Shown here piece after piece: positions 20,201 through 29,472 of a stretch of 64,000 bases of DNA (its first letter is position 1; each line of letters starts with the position of its first letter). A program made the translations under genes and the position numbers. Source of the DNA: Clostridia bacterium (GTDB lineage Bacteria > Bacillota > Clostridia > Oscillospirales > CAG-272); the NCBI GenBank assembly GCA_017547655.1, contig JAFYPF010000001.1, forward strand, positions 1 through 64,000. The letters run 5' to 3'. The notes under the pieces are model-generated. The model had not been told where the DNA came from. It did not search any database and worked only from the letters and a program-made list of their open reading frames with translations.

Positions 20201-21325
20201 TTATGTAGGTTCTCTTTCAAAGAAATATTTGCTCCTGTATCTGTAAATACTGAGTACAATTCCCAATGAGATAAACAGGCTTAATATAGATGAACCGCCG
20301 TAGCTCATAAAGGGAAGAGTTATTCCGATTATAGGCAGAATACCGAGTGACATTCCGATGTTTTCTACAGTTTGCGCAACTATCATTGCGGCAACACCTC
20401 CGCATATTGCAGAGCCGATGTCTTTACGAGCTATAAATGCCGTTGATATTATACGGAAGACGATAAGGACAAGCAGTAACATAAGTATTGAAACTCCTAT
20501 AAGCCCCAACTCTTCTGCTGTTACTGCAAATATCATATCGGTGTGATTATAGGGGATAGTGGGAGCTATGGTTGAGTCCATATATCCCGTACCGAAGATT
20601 GAGCCTGCGGATATAGCCTCTTTTGAAAGTATCTGCTGATATCCGTACCCTAACGGGTCTGATTCGGGGTTAAAGCCTACAAGTATACGTTGCTGCTGAT
20701 AGGGTTTTAGGAATTGCCATAAGTAAGGGGCAGCAAGAACTACAACCGCCGAGCCGCCGAGCATATAAAATATGCTTAATCCCTGCGTAAAGCACATAAC
20801 AATAGCAATAAACATAAATACAAGAGCAGAACCGAGGTCGCCTTGGAGCATAATAAGTCCCGTTACCGTTCCCGCGTGCAGTACAAGCAATAAAACGTTA
20901 AGCGGTTTGTTTATTTTTCCTTTAATTGAATCGAGATGCTTGGCAAAGGTGATGATAAAGCATACCTTTACAAATTCAGAGGGTTGAACGTTGAGGGCTA
21001 TACCCTCGAATTCTATCCAACTTTGATTTCCTTGCCCGACTCCGATAAACAATGTTAAAACAAGAACTGAAACCGATGCTGTAAACAGAGCTATGCACAG
21101 CTTGGTGTTTAGAAACATTTCATAGTTTACAAACGACAGAATCAGCATAAAAGAAATACCGAGAAAAACCGCAAAAGCTTGCTTGGTAACGTAGGCGGTT
21201 GTGCCCCCCCGCGTTGCGCTTGCAACCATAAAAACGCCGAAGATTGACAATACTATTGCAATAATTGCCGTAGTATAATCAAACAATGTTTTGTTTTTGC
21301 CGAATTTTTTTCGGTATTTGAACAT
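20201..21325 (-). CDS. rodA: RodA/FtsW/SpoVE-family peptidoglycan glycosyltransferase
   Basis: 374 residues with about ten membrane segments. SEDS family motifs are present: QPSEFVKVCFII, LQGDLGSALVF, and the C-terminal GITLPFMSYGGSS. SEDS proteins polymerise lipid II together with a class B PBP; the sequence is closer to RodA (QPSEF and QGDLGSA pattern), so a role in side-wall growth is likely, though SpoVE cannot be excluded. No mreBCD or PBP is adjacent. RBS AAAGGA upstream of ATG 21325. Confidence 0.88.
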   Translation of the reverse strand: MFKYRKKFGKNKTLFDYTTAIIAIVLSIFGVFMVASATRGGTTAYVTKQAFAVFLGISFMLILSFVNYEMFLNTKLCIALFTASVSVLVLTLFIGVGQGNQSWIEFEGIALNVQPSEFVKVCFIITFAKHLDSIKGKINKPLNVLLLVLHAGTVTGLIMLQGDLGSALVFMFIAIVMCFTQGLSIFYMLGGSAVVVLAAPYLWQFLKPYQQQRILVGFNPESDPLGYGYQQILSKEAISAGSIFGTGYMDSTIAPTIPYNHTDMIFAVTAEELGLIGVSILMLLLVLIVFRIISTAFIARKDIGSAICGGVAAMIVAQTVENIGMSLGILPIIGITLPFMSYGGSSILSLFISLGIVLSIYRYRSKYFFEREPT

Positions 21326-21347
21326 AATTATTTCCTTTTATTTAAAA

Positions 21348-22787
21348 TTAATATGCTTTACCCCAGTATACCATATGAGTAGCTTTTTTGCCGCAGCATA
21401 CACAAGTATCACCGAAGTGTTCGCTGTCCATAGGAATACATCTTGAGCCTACGCCGGTAAGCTCTTTAACCTTGTCTTCACAAGCCTCGTCGCCGCACCA
21501 CATAGCCTTAACAAATCCGTCGCCGTTTTCAGCGAGTTTTGCGTTGATTTCGTCGATTGATTTGCATTCGTACGTGTGTTTTTCGCGGTTTTCAAGAGCT
21601 TTTTGGAATATACCGTCGCGCACCATTTGGAGTTTTTCTGCAACCTCTGTTTCGAGATTGTCGAGGGAAACGATATATTTCTGTCTGTCATGTCTTGTAA
21701 CAAGAACGCACTGGTTGTTTTCAATATCGCGAGGTCCCATTTCAAGACGTACGGGGATACCCTTCATTTCATACTCGGAGAACTTCCAGCCTGCAGAGTT
21801 GTCGCTGTCATCAAGTTTAACTCTGAAGTGCTTTGCAAGTCTGTCGCGTACTTCTGCACACTTTTCGAGCACGCCTTCCTTGTGCTGCGCTATAGGAATG
21901 ATAACAGTCTGAATAGGAGCAACTGCGGGAGGAAGAACGAGACCGGAGTCATCACCGTGAGTCATAATAATAGCGCCGATAAGTCTTGTGGTAACACCCC
22001 AGCTTGTTTGGTGAGGATATACTTTTTTGTTTTCCTTGTCGGTGTACATAATATCGAATGCTTTTGCAAATCCGTCTCCGAAGTAGTGGGACGTACCCGC
22101 CTGAAGCGCTTTACCGTCGTGCATCAATGCTTCTATAGCGTATGTAGAAACTGCACCGGCAAATTTATCGCTTTCTGTCTTTTTACCTTTAACTACAGGC
22201 ATAGCAAGATATTCTTCGCAGAATTTTGCATATACGTTGAGCATTTGCTCTGTTTCGAAAATAGCTTCTTCAACCGTTGCGTGAATGGTGTGTCCTTCCT
22301 GCCAGAGAAATTCTCTTGAACGGAGAAAAGGTCTTGTTGTTTTTTCCCATCTTACAACGCTTACCCACTGATTGTAAAGCTTGGGCAAATCTCTATATGA
22401 ATGAATAATATTTGCATAGTGTTCACAAAAAAGTGTTTCGGAGGTAGGACGTACACAGAGTCTTTCTTCGAGTTGTTCTTTGCCGCCGTGAGTAACCCAA
22501 GCAACTTCCGGAGCAAAGCCTTCGACGTGGTCTTTTTCCTTGTTGAGAAGACTTTCGGGAATGAACATAGGCATACATACGTTCTCGTGACCGAGTTCTT
22601 TGAACATCGTGTCGAGAGTTTTTTGTATAAGCTCCCAAATAGCGTATCCGTAAGGTCTGATTACCATACAGCCTTTAACGCTGGTGTATTCTATAAGCTC
22701 CGCTTTTTTGCATATATCCGTATACCACTGGGCGAAGTCAACGTCCATAGAGGTTATATCCTCTACCATTTTCTTGTCTTTAGCCAT
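21348..22787 (-). CDS. proS: Prolyl-tRNA synthetase (short, archaeal/eukaryote-like type)
   Basis: 479 residues, without the editing insertion of the long bacterial ProRS. Class II motifs: motif 2 region [29 protein letters not shown], the anticodon-binding domain, and a C-terminal zinc/Cys region ([20 protein letters not shown]) that ends in KAY as in this type. It charges tRNA-Pro. A promoter is visible upstream (see 22828-22856). No T-box was found in its short leader. RBS AGAGG before ATG. Confidence 0.95.
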   Translation of the reverse strand: MAKDKKMVEDITSMDVDFAQWYTDICKKAELIEYTSVKGCMVIRPYGYAIWELIQKTLDTMFKELGHENVCMPMFIPESLLNKEKDHVEGFAPEVAWVTHGGKEQLEERLCVRPTSETLFCEHYANIIHSYRDLPKLYNQWVSVVRWEKTTRPFLRSREFLWQEGHTIHATVEEAIFETEQMLNVYAKFCEEYLAMPVVKGKKTESDKFAGAVSTYAIEALMHDGKALQAGTSHYFGDGFAKAFDIMYTDKENKKVYPHQTSWGVTTRLIGAIIMTHGDDSGLVLPPAVAPIQTVIIPIAQHKEGVLEKCAEVRDRLAKHFRVKLDDSDNSAGWKFSEYEMKGIPVRLEMGPRDIENNQCVLVTRHDRQKYIVSLDNLETEVAEKLQMVRDGIFQKALENREKHTYECKSIDEINAKLAENGDGFVKAMWCGDEACEDKVKELTGVGSRCIPMDSEHFGDTCVCCGKKATHMVYWGKAY

Positions 22788-22827
22788 AATCTAAACCTCT
22801 TTATATGAAAATAAATCTATCTACATT

Positions 22828-22856
22828 ATTATGCAATAAATTACGGCAATTGTCAA
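22828..22856 (-). promoter_or_regulatory. Promoter of proS
   Basis: On the minus strand, TTGACA (complement of 22851-22856), 17-bp spacer and CATAAT (complement of 22828-22833), 41 bp before the proS ATG. Confidence 0.65.
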
Positions 22857-23023
22857 GCGGTTTTCGGTATTGACTTTTTTATTGCGTACAATAAAAATAA
22901 AAAATATTATAGATTAGTATGCAGAAGAGAATAATGGTATGGCAGAACCGAAGAAAATAGTTAAGGATGGCGCTTGTACTTTAAATTTCTAATTTGTTTA
23001 AAGTTGTGCAAATAAAAAAGTGA

Positions 23024-23052
23024 TTGAAAAAATCAAAGATATATGATACAAT
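23024..23052 (+). promoter_or_regulatory. Promoter of the surface protein gene at 23130
   Basis: TTGAAA (23024-23029), 17-bp spacer, TACAAT (23047-23052). The rest of the 340-bp intergenic region (22788-23129) shows no other element apart from the proS promoter. Confidence 0.5.
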
Positions 23053-23129
23053 ACTTTTGTTATAATTGTCGGTAAATTTCATGTTGTTTTGAAACAAAAA
23101 ATTCGAAAAATTTAGAGAAGAGTTTTATT

Positions 23130-24584
23130 ATGAAAAACTTTGTAAAATTCTTGGTGATTGTTTTTTCGGTTGCAATCACTGCGTCTTTGGTTTCAGTTAG
23201 CTCTCTTGCGGCAGAGCTTATTGATCCTAATACACTTCAGCCCGGAAGCAATAAAGTTATTTTTATCAAGGATGCTCCCAAAGACGCAAACAATCAGATT
23301 ATTGGAAAACTTGAAGGTGACGGAACGGGTTTCGATGCCGAAAATCCTTTACAGCCTATCGCACCCGAAAATTTCATTCATGATGATCGGTGTACCGAAT
23401 GGTATTTTCAGACAGCTTTCTATCAGGCGACGGAACTCTTGAAGGATGACGGTGGTACAATCGTTATTTGCGGTCCCGTTTACCTGGGTGTGAATGATAG
23501 TAACGCTTCCGATGGTTCTGTAATAGACATATTTACAGCAAAATACGGTGAAAACACAATTAAGATTACATCAGTATATAATGGTGTTGACTACCGTGAA
23601 AAAGCAGGAGCCAAGATTGTACTTGAATCTCCCGTTGGAATCGGTATGGAAGGCAGATCTATCTGGGAGAATATTGATATTGCTACAGCAAGTGCATCCT
23701 GTGTAATTTCTTTTAACAACTTTGCTACCCTTGTTGGCGAGGGAGTTAACTGCTATCCGACAGACGAAGCAATTAAAGGCATTGAATCAAACTATGTAAG
23801 CCTTACCGCAGGACACAGATATTTGGGCGGTGTTGACCTAACAACAAATCTTGTTGTTAAGTCCGGTACTTATAATGTAATAGCTGCCGGCGAATGGGGC
23901 GTTAACAACCGAAGGGAACTTAAGGACGATGGCACTGTAATTCGGACAAACAATCTTGAGGGTAATACAAACGCAAATCTTGTGATTGAGGGAACAACAA
24001 CTGTGTATGGTGAAGTTATCGGAACCAATAAAGAGGGCGCAGAGTTTTCCGGTAATTCTACCGTTACGATAAACGGTGGTAAATTCAAGTGTGAGTTCAG
24101 TATGGTTGGTAAGACCGGCTTGATGAATACTGATGGTAAAGTTACATTGAAGATTAACGGCGGTGACTTCTCCGATGCATGGGCTATCAATGATGCGACA
24201 GCAGGCTGCGCAAACAATATGCCCGCAGTATCTATACTCGATTTCTCGGGGTGGACGGGTGAGCTTTCTGACCTTGCAAATGCATACGGTGTTGTAACAG
24301 AGTTTTCCGAGATTAAATTACCCGCAGGTGTAACCGGCGGACAAGTGTTGGTTGCAGCCACAACAGCTACAGAGCTTGCAGAGACAGAGCTTGAAGTTAC
24401 GACTCCTATAGAGACAGCTTCCGCAGTTACAGAAGCTGAAGATGTTGAAACAAGTGCTTCCGAAACAGAAGCTCCCGTTGTTGATGGCGGAGCCAATATG
24501 ACAATCGTTGTTATTGCAATTGTTGCGGTAGTAGTAATTGCGGGTGTAGTAGTTGGTGTCATTCTTGCAAAGAAAAAGAAATAA
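23130..24584 (+). CDS. Secreted, C-terminally membrane-anchored repeat protein
   Basis: 484 residues. Signal peptide at the N-terminus (MKNFVKFLVIVFSVAI..., cleavage likely after SSLAA), then a beta-rich region with short strands typical of right-handed beta-helix or leucine-poor repeat proteins (VTINGGKFKCEF and VTLKINGGDFSDAW are two related turns), then a Thr/Glu/Ala-rich linker (about 405-450), and a hydrophobic anchor ending in AKKKK. No LPXTG sorting motif is seen. It is probably displayed on the cell surface; ligand unknown. A terminator follows at 24604. Confidence 0.8.
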   Translation: MKNFVKFLVIVFSVAITASLVSVSSLAAELIDPNTLQPGSNKVIFIKDAPKDANNQIIGKLEGDGTGFDAENPLQPIAPENFIHDDRCTEWYFQTAFYQATELLKDDGGTIVICGPVYLGVNDSNASDGSVIDIFTAKYGENTIKITSVYNGVDYREKAGAKIVLESPVGIGMEGRSIWENIDIATASASCVISFNNFATLVGEGVNCYPTDEAIKGIESNYVSLTAGHRYLGGVDLTTNLVVKSGTYNVIAAGEWGVNNRRELKDDGTVIRTNNLEGNTNANLVIEGTTTVYGEVIGTNKEGAEFSGNSTVTINGGKFKCEFSMVGKTGLMNTDGKVTLKINGGDFSDAWAINDATAGCANNMPAVSILDFSGWTGELSDLANAYGVVTEFSEIKLPAGVTGGQVLVAATTATELAETELEVTTPIETASAVTEAEDVETSASETEAPVVDGGANMTIVVIAIVAVVVIAGVVVGVILAKKKK

Positions 24585-24603
24585 ATTTAATCTAAACCCA
24601 ATA

Positions 24604-24636
24604 AAAACAGCCTCGAAAAGCGAGGCTGTTTTTGTT
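24604..24636. terminator. Bidirectional terminator between surface protein and queH
   Basis: AAAACAGCCTCG (24604-24615) pairs with CGAGGCTGTTTT (24621-24632), flanked by A-run and T-run. Confidence 0.88.
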
Positions 24637-24676
24637 TATGTGCAGACTTTTTGTGGATATACAGAAGTATTTTGTT

Positions 24677-25288
24677 TTACTTTTTTGAATAAATACAGCC
24701 ACAATAATTTTGTCTGTAAAGGCGGTGTTTTTCCGAGAGCTCAATAGAGCGTTTGTATCCGTTTTTCTTTTTGAAATCGGAATAGAGCCACTTTACGGAG
24801 CTGTTTTCCGAAATGGCAAAACCTATATTGTTTAGTCTTACTGCGTCTTTGTGCGGACTGATTGACAGGGTTGTTGAGAAATAATCAAATTTATTTATTT
24901 GTGCGTGTTCAAAGGTTTTTTTGAGTCGCAGAGAATAACAATTGGTACATCTGGAACCACGTTCTTGTTCATCTTCTTTTCCGATGGCCATCTTGGTAAA
25001 TTCGTTGGGTGTATATTCCGCAATAATTATTTTCACATCATCAGAGAGATTCATCTCATTTACTAAACGAGTTAGTTCGTTTGCACGGAAAATATATTCA
25101 TCAAACGGAGCAATATTAGGGTTGTAAAAGTAAAGTGTTATATCAAAAAAACTGTTTAGATATTCGAGAACATAACTTGAACACGGAGCGCAACAAGCGT
25201 GAAGCAATAGCGTTGGTTTTTTCTTTTCCAACTTAATTATGTTTAGTTGTTCATCGAAAATTTTTTGGTAATTTATTTTTTCGTCCAT
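24677..25288 (-). CDS. queH: Epoxyqueuosine reductase QueH
   Basis: 203 residues. Conserved Cys motifs of the QueH (DUF208) family: LLLHACCAPCSSYVLEYL near the N-terminus, RCTNCYSLRL (about residue 110), and YCGC near the C-terminus, which bind an Fe-S cluster and an additional iron. It converts epoxyqueuosine to queuosine in tRNA, the last step, and is a non-orthologous replacement for QueG. The signature STTLSISPHKD is present. The other queuosine genes are not in the window. Confidence 0.93.
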   Translation of the reverse strand: MDEKINYQKIFDEQLNIIKLEKKKPTLLLHACCAPCSSYVLEYLNSFFDITLYFYNPNIAPFDEYIFRANELTRLVNEMNLSDDVKIIIAEYTPNEFTKMAIGKEDEQERGSRCTNCYSLRLKKTFEHAQINKFDYFSTTLSISPHKDAVRLNNIGFAISENSSVKWLYSDFKKKNGYKRSIELSEKHRLYRQNYCGCIYSKK

Positions 25289-25393
25289 ACAAAAAAGGGT
25301 TCCTTCGTACTGTAAAGTGTCTGTTAATTATATATTATAGTGCAGTTTTTAAAAAAATCAAGTTGAAATATACCGAAAATCGCACAAAGTTCG

Positions 25394-25422
25394 TTGACAA
25401 GTTTTCAATAATATGGTAATAT
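25394..25422 (+). promoter_or_regulatory. Promoter of the YgjV-family gene
   Basis: TTGACA (25394-25399), 17-bp spacer, TAATAT (25417-25422) with TGG before it (extended -10). Confidence 0.65.
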
Positions 25423-25454
25423 ATATATTGATTATGGATTTTTGAGGTTGTATG

Positions 25455-26009
25455 ATGGATTGGTTGCTTGATGTATTTAAGTTTGACAGTTTACAAGCAG
25501 GTATAGCGCAAATGATAGGTTTTATAGCTCTTGTAGTTGCTATGATATCATACCAGATGAAAACTCAAAAAGGAATCGTTCTTATTCAGATAGTAAGCTG
25601 CACTCTGTTTGCGACTCATTTTTTGATGTTGAATGCATATACGGGTGCTATGTTGAATCTAATTGCTGCAGTTCGTTCGGTTGTTTTTGCGAACAAAGAT
25701 AAGAAGTGGGGAAAGAGCAATTGGTGGATTGTATTTTTTTCATTGGTATGTATTGTGGCGGTAGGTTTTACTTGGGAAGGCGCGTTAAGCTTGATGCCTA
25801 TGCTTGGTATGGTGTTAACTTCAATAGCTTGGGGAATAGAAAAGGCGAGTCTTGTAAGAATGATATCATTGCCAAGCTCACCGTTGTGGATTGTATATAA
25901 CTTTATCTGCGGTTCGACGGCAGGGGTGCTTACCGAAGTGTTTGTTATGGCATCTATTATAACTGCTATAATAAGACTTGACTTGCCGAAGAAAAAGCAA
26001 AATAAATAA
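25455..26009 (+). CDS. YgjV-family inner membrane protein
   Basis: About 184 residues with five or six hydrophobic segments; QMIGFIALVVAMISYQMKTQ and the polar TQK-x-GI start of the second segment match the YgjV family of unknown function. The second of two adjacent ATGs (25455) has the better distance (7 nt) from GAGG at 25444-25447; 25452 is also possible. It converges on the tRNA-Thr gene. Monocistronic with its own promoter. Function not known. Confidence 0.8.
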   Translation: MDWLLDVFKFDSLQAGIAQMIGFIALVVAMISYQMKTQKGIVLIQIVSCTLFATHFLMLNAYTGAMLNLIAAVRSVVFANKDKKWGKSNWWIVFFSLVCIVAVGFTWEGALSLMPMLGMVLTSIAWGIEKASLVRMISLPSSPLWIVYNFICGSTAGVLTEVFVMASIITAIIRLDLPKKKQNK

Positions 26010-26014
26010 AAAAA

Positions 26015-26089
26015 TGGAGCCGATGGTGGGGATTGAACCCACGACCTGCTGATTACGAATCAGCTGCACTACCACTGTGCTACATCGGC
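26015..26089 (-). tRNA. tRNA-Thr (anticodon CGT)
   Basis: On the minus strand a complete cloverleaf: acceptor arms GCCGATG and CATCGGC, D-arm, anticodon stem CTGAT/ATCAG with loop TTCGTAA (anticodon CGT, reads ACG), T-arm with GGTTCAATCC, discriminator T and encoded CCA. Length 75 nt. It overlaps no gene and lies between YgjV-family and rsmA. Confidence 0.95.
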
Positions 26090-26144
26090 AAACCACGAGG
26101 TATTATAACATAGGAAAATTACTTTGTCAAGAGGAAAAAAGTTA

Positions 26145-27011
26145 ATGAAGCTTACAAATATCGGAACCGTAAAAAGCTTGATGGAAAAGCATGGGATAAG
26201 GTTTCAAAAGAAGTTTGGACAGAATTTTCTTATAAGAGAAGAGATTCCGATGCGAATAGCCGATGAATGTGGTGCGTGCGAAGATGACTGTGTGCTAGAA
26301 ATAGGTCCTGGCATCGGTACGTTAACCCGTGAGCTATGTTCTGTTGCGGGGAAAGTGGTTGCAGTTGAGATAGACAGCGGACTGATTCCGGTATTAAAAG
26401 AGACCTTGGCTGATTTTGATAACGTTGAAGTTATCAATTCGGATATAATGAAAATTGACCTAAACGCGCTTTATGAAGAAAAATTCAAGGGGAAAGACGT
26501 TTATGTGTGCGCAAATTTACCATACTATATAACAACCCCCATTTTAATGCTTTTGCTTGAAAGCAGACTGCCGTTCAAGAAGATGACGTTTATGGTACAA
26601 AAAGAGGTAGCCGACAGACTTTCATCAAACTCAAAAGAGGGTGATTACGGTGCAGTTACAGCATCGGTAAGTTATTACGGCAAGGTCGAGAAGCTTTTTA
26701 ACGTAAGTGCGGGAAATTTTATGCCTGCGCCAAAGGTTGACTCGGCGGTAATACAAATAACGCTTTATGATGAGCCACCCGTAAAGGTAGTTGATGAGAA
26801 GTTGTTTTTCAGGGTGATAAGGGCGGCATTCGAGCAAAGAAGAAAGACTCTTATAAATGCTCTGTCGGGGAAAATGGATATAAGCAAAGAGGAAATATCT
26901 GATGCGGTTATAGAGGCGGGACTTGATCCTAACGTGAGAGGAGAACGTCTTGATATAGCCGAATTTGCAAAATTATCCGATATTATTAAACGCAAACAAA
27001 CAGAGAAATAA
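26145..27011 (+). CDS. rsmA: 16S rRNA dimethyladenosine transferase RsmA/KsgA
   Basis: 288 residues. FQKKFGQNFL at the N-terminus, SAM-binding motif LEIGPGIGTLTREL, and catalytic motif NLPYYITTPI are all present. It dimethylates two adjacent adenosines near the 3' end of 16S rRNA, a late 30S assembly step. ATG 26145 is taken as start (GAGG at 26131-26134, 10 nt upstream); the in-frame TTG 26124 has no RBS. The gene lies just upstream of pckG with a 59-bp gap. Confidence 0.95.
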   Translation: MKLTNIGTVKSLMEKHGIRFQKKFGQNFLIREEIPMRIADECGACEDDCVLEIGPGIGTLTRELCSVAGKVVAVEIDSGLIPVLKETLADFDNVEVINSDIMKIDLNALYEEKFKGKDVYVCANLPYYITTPILMLLLESRLPFKKMTFMVQKEVADRLSSNSKEGDYGAVTASVSYYGKVEKLFNVSAGNFMPAPKVDSAVIQITLYDEPPVKVVDEKLFFRVIRAAFEQRRKTLINALSGKMDISKEEISDAVIEAGLDPNVRGERLDIAEFAKLSDIIKRKQTEK

Positions 27012-27070
27012 ACTCTGTTTTAAATAAAGAAAAAATAAAAAAATATTAATATTTTTGGAGGCAAAACCAA

Positions 27071-28849
27071 ATGACAACCAACAAGTATGTAAACGAATGG
27101 ATCAACGAAATGGCTGAACTTACTTGTCCTGACAAGATCGTATGGATCGATGGTTCGGACGAACAGAGAGAGGCGCTTCGTGAAGAAGCATGCGCAACAT
27201 CCGAAATGTATAAGCTTAACCAGGATAAGCTTCCCGGATGCTATTTGCACCGTACAGCAATTAACGACGTTGCACGTGTAGAAAACAGAACATTTATTTG
27301 TACTGAAACAAAAGAAGAAGCAGGACCTCTTAACAACTGGATGGCTCCCGCTGAAATGTATGAAAAGCTGAAGAAACTTTACAAGGGCTCATATAAGGGA
27401 AGAACGATGTACGTTATTCCTTATTCTATGGGTATTCCCGGATCTGACTTTGCAAAGATTGGTATTGAGCTTACAGACTCTATCTACGTAGTACTCAATA
27501 TGCTTATTATGACAAGAGTTGGAACAAAGGTTTTGGCAGCTCTTAAAGATGACGATGCAGGCTTTATCAAGGGCCTCCATGCAAGAGCTGATCTTGACGA
27601 AGAGAACAGATACATTGTTCACTTCCCTCAGGATAACACAATCTGGTCAATCAACTCCGGATACGGCGGCAACGTTCTTCTCGGTAAGAAGTGCTTTGCT
27701 CTTCGTATTGCATCTTACCTCGGCAGAAAAGAAGGCTGGATGGCTGAACATATGCTTATTCTCGGTATTGAATATCCCAATGGCGAAATCAAGTATATTT
27801 CTGCTGCATTCCCCTCTGCATGCGGTAAGACTAACCTCGCAATGCTTATTCCCCCCGAAATATATGCTAAACAGGGCTACAAGGTATGGTGCGTAGGTGA
27901 CGATATTGCTTGGCTCCGTGTTGGCGCTGACGGCAGACTTTGGGCAGTTAACCCCGAAAACGGCTTCTTTGGCGTTGCTCCCGGTACAAACGACAAGTCT
28001 AACCCCAACGCACTTAAGACAACAATGCGTGATACTATTTTCACTAACGTTGTACACAACCTTGATGACAATACAGTATGGTGGGAAGGTCTCGACAAGA
28101 ATCCTCCCGCAAATGCAATTGACTGGAAGGGTAACAAGTGGGACTTCACCAAGTACGACAAGAAGGATAAGTCTACTTGCGGTGCACATCCCAACTCCAG
28201 ATTCACATCTATGGCAATTAACTGTCCTTGTATTTCTTCTGAATTCAACAATCCCGCAGGTGTTCCCATTTCTGCAATCGTATTCGGCGGCAGACGTGCG
28301 AAGACAGCTCCCTTGGTATATCAGTCTCGTAACTGGAACAACGGCGTATTCGTTGGTTCAATCATGGCTTCCGAAACAACAGCAGCTGCAGCAGGTGCTG
28401 TCGGCGTAGTTCGTCGCGATCCTATGGCAATGCTTCCTTTCGCAGGCTACAATATGGGTGACTACTTCAAGCATTGGATTGAAATGGGCACAAAGGTTAC
28501 AAACAAGCCCCTTATCTTCAACGTTAACTGGTTCCGTACAGACGATGAAGGCAACTTCATTTGGCCCGGATTTGGCGATAATATGCGTGTTCTTCTTTGG
28601 ATACTCGCACGTTGCGAAGGAAAGGTTGACGCTGTAGAAACAGCAATCGGTTATGTTCCGAAAGCTGAAGACATCAACATTGAAGGACTTGACATCGATA
28701 TTAACGTTGTTAAGGAGCTCGTTAATGTTGATAAAGCAGTATGGAGAGAAGAAATCGACGGTATTAAAGAATTCTATGCGAAGATTGGCGATACAGTTCC
28801 TGCAGAACTTAAGGCTGAACTTGCAACTCTTGAAGCTAACCTCGCATAA
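27071..28849 (+). CDS. pckG: Phosphoenolpyruvate carboxykinase (GTP)
   Basis: 592 residues, the GTP-dependent form. Visible are YVIPYSMGIPGSDFAKIGIE, the kinase-1a P-loop FPSACGKTNLAML (about residue 258-270), the metal site region VGDDIAWLR and the guanine-binding FNVNWFRTDDEGNF. It interconverts oxaloacetate and PEP; in anaerobes it often runs in the PEP-carboxylating direction on the way to C4 acids. Strong RBS (TTGGAGG) and strongly biased codons suggest high expression. A strong terminator follows. Confidence 0.95.
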   Translation: MTTNKYVNEWINEMAELTCPDKIVWIDGSDEQREALREEACATSEMYKLNQDKLPGCYLHRTAINDVARVENRTFICTETKEEAGPLNNWMAPAEMYEKLKKLYKGSYKGRTMYVIPYSMGIPGSDFAKIGIELTDSIYVVLNMLIMTRVGTKVLAALKDDDAGFIKGLHARADLDEENRYIVHFPQDNTIWSINSGYGGNVLLGKKCFALRIASYLGRKEGWMAEHMLILGIEYPNGEIKYISAAFPSACGKTNLAMLIPPEIYAKQGYKVWCVGDDIAWLRVGADGRLWAVNPENGFFGVAPGTNDKSNPNALKTTMRDTIFTNVVHNLDDNTVWWEGLDKNPPANAIDWKGNKWDFTKYDKKDKSTCGAHPNSRFTSMAINCPCISSEFNNPAGVPISAIVFGGRRAKTAPLVYQSRNWNNGVFVGSIMASETTAAAAGAVGVVRRDPMAMLPFAGYNMGDYFKHWIEMGTKVTNKPLIFNVNWFRTDDEGNFIWPGFGDNMRVLLWILARCEGKVDAVETAIGYVPKAEDINIEGLDIDINVVKELVNVDKAVWREEIDGIKEFYAKIGDTVPAELKAELATLEANLA

Positions 28850-28872
28850 TTAAAACAGCAATATTTTAACCG

Positions 28873-28906
28873 GATGTGTGTGGGTGTTTTCCCACACACA
28901 TCTTTT
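28873..28906 (+). terminator. Terminator after pckG
   Basis: GATGTGTGTGGG (28873-28884) pairs with CCCACACACATC (28891-28902), followed by TTTTGC. Confidence 0.88.
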
Positions 28907-29033
28907 GCATTTATTATATCGGATATATGGATTTATTCATGTATTCGGTATTTGTTATTTTGTGCAGTTTATAACATTTATGTTTTGCTTGTTTGTTAAA
29001 AAAAGAGAAAAATAGAAAAACGTGGTAATAATC

Positions 29034-29245
29034 TTGTTTTTTGCTTTTTCTTAGTGTACAATATAATTGAGATAGTAAAAAAGTAGTTGAGATTAAATGA
29101 AAATTATATTAAGCTTACGTTTTGACAGCGGTCCTTCTGTGTTTTTATTTGAGTCTCATTTTCTTACTGTAGAACATAAAATGAAAATCGCAAATTAAGG
29201 TGCATAAACCGCTGTGTAGAGGTTCGGTTTATGCACCTATTTTTA
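29034..29245 (+). ncRNA. Candidate ~170-nt small transcript (or 33-codon ORF)
   Basis: A promoter-like pair TTGTTT (29034-29039), 17-bp spacer, TACAAT (29057-29062) is followed by a very stable terminator: 13-bp perfect stem GGTGCATAAACCG / CGGTTTATGCACC (29199-29211 with 29225-29237) then TATTTTT. Inside lies an ORF at 29097-29198 (33 residues, starts MKIILSLRF) with no clear RBS, whose stop codon touches the terminator stem. The 623-bp gap 28850-29472 otherwise holds the pckG terminator and the short secreted peptide gene. A small RNA or a tiny protein are both possible. Confidence 0.45.
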
Positions 29246-29301
29246 ACCTCCAAAGACAGACGAAGTAAACTGTAGTATTCAAACAAAAGCGGAGGTTTGA
29301 A

Positions 29302-29457
29302 ATGAAATATAAAAATCGTATTAAATTTTTAAAATGTATATCAATAACTATAACTTTAATAATACTTGCGAGTTGTATTCCAGTGAGTATATTTGCAACT
29401 GAAAATGATACGTCTGTTTCAGAAATGTCATTACAATCTGAGCAATCGGTAATATGA
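29302..29457 (+). CDS. Short secreted peptide (51 residues)
   Basis: ORF with strong RBS (GGAGGT at 29291-29296). It has a basic start (MKYKNRIKFLKC), a hydrophobic core (ITITLIILASCIPV) and a likely signal-peptidase site after SIFA, leaving about 19 residues, TENDTSVSEMSLQSEQSVI. It ends 15 bp before the first lipoprotein gene and is probably co-transcribed. It may be a truncated surface protein or a genuine secreted peptide; the intact RBS favours translation. Confidence 0.55.
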   Translation: MKYKNRIKFLKCISITITLIILASCIPVSIFATENDTSVSEMSLQSEQSVI

Positions 29458-29472
29458 AAGGAGCGATGTTAG

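Noticed and set aside
21576..22319. 247-residue open frame opposite proS
   Set aside because: Antisense shadow of a conserved synthetase; no start signal or family likeness.
22788..23129. Possible T-box upstream of proS
   Set aside because: The promoter lies only ~40 bp before the proS ATG on the minus strand, and no GGTGG-ACC core is present.
23870..24562. Ser/Thr/Pro-rich open frame opposite the surface protein
   Set aside because: Composition mirrors the T/E/A-rich coding repeats on the plus strand; no RBS.
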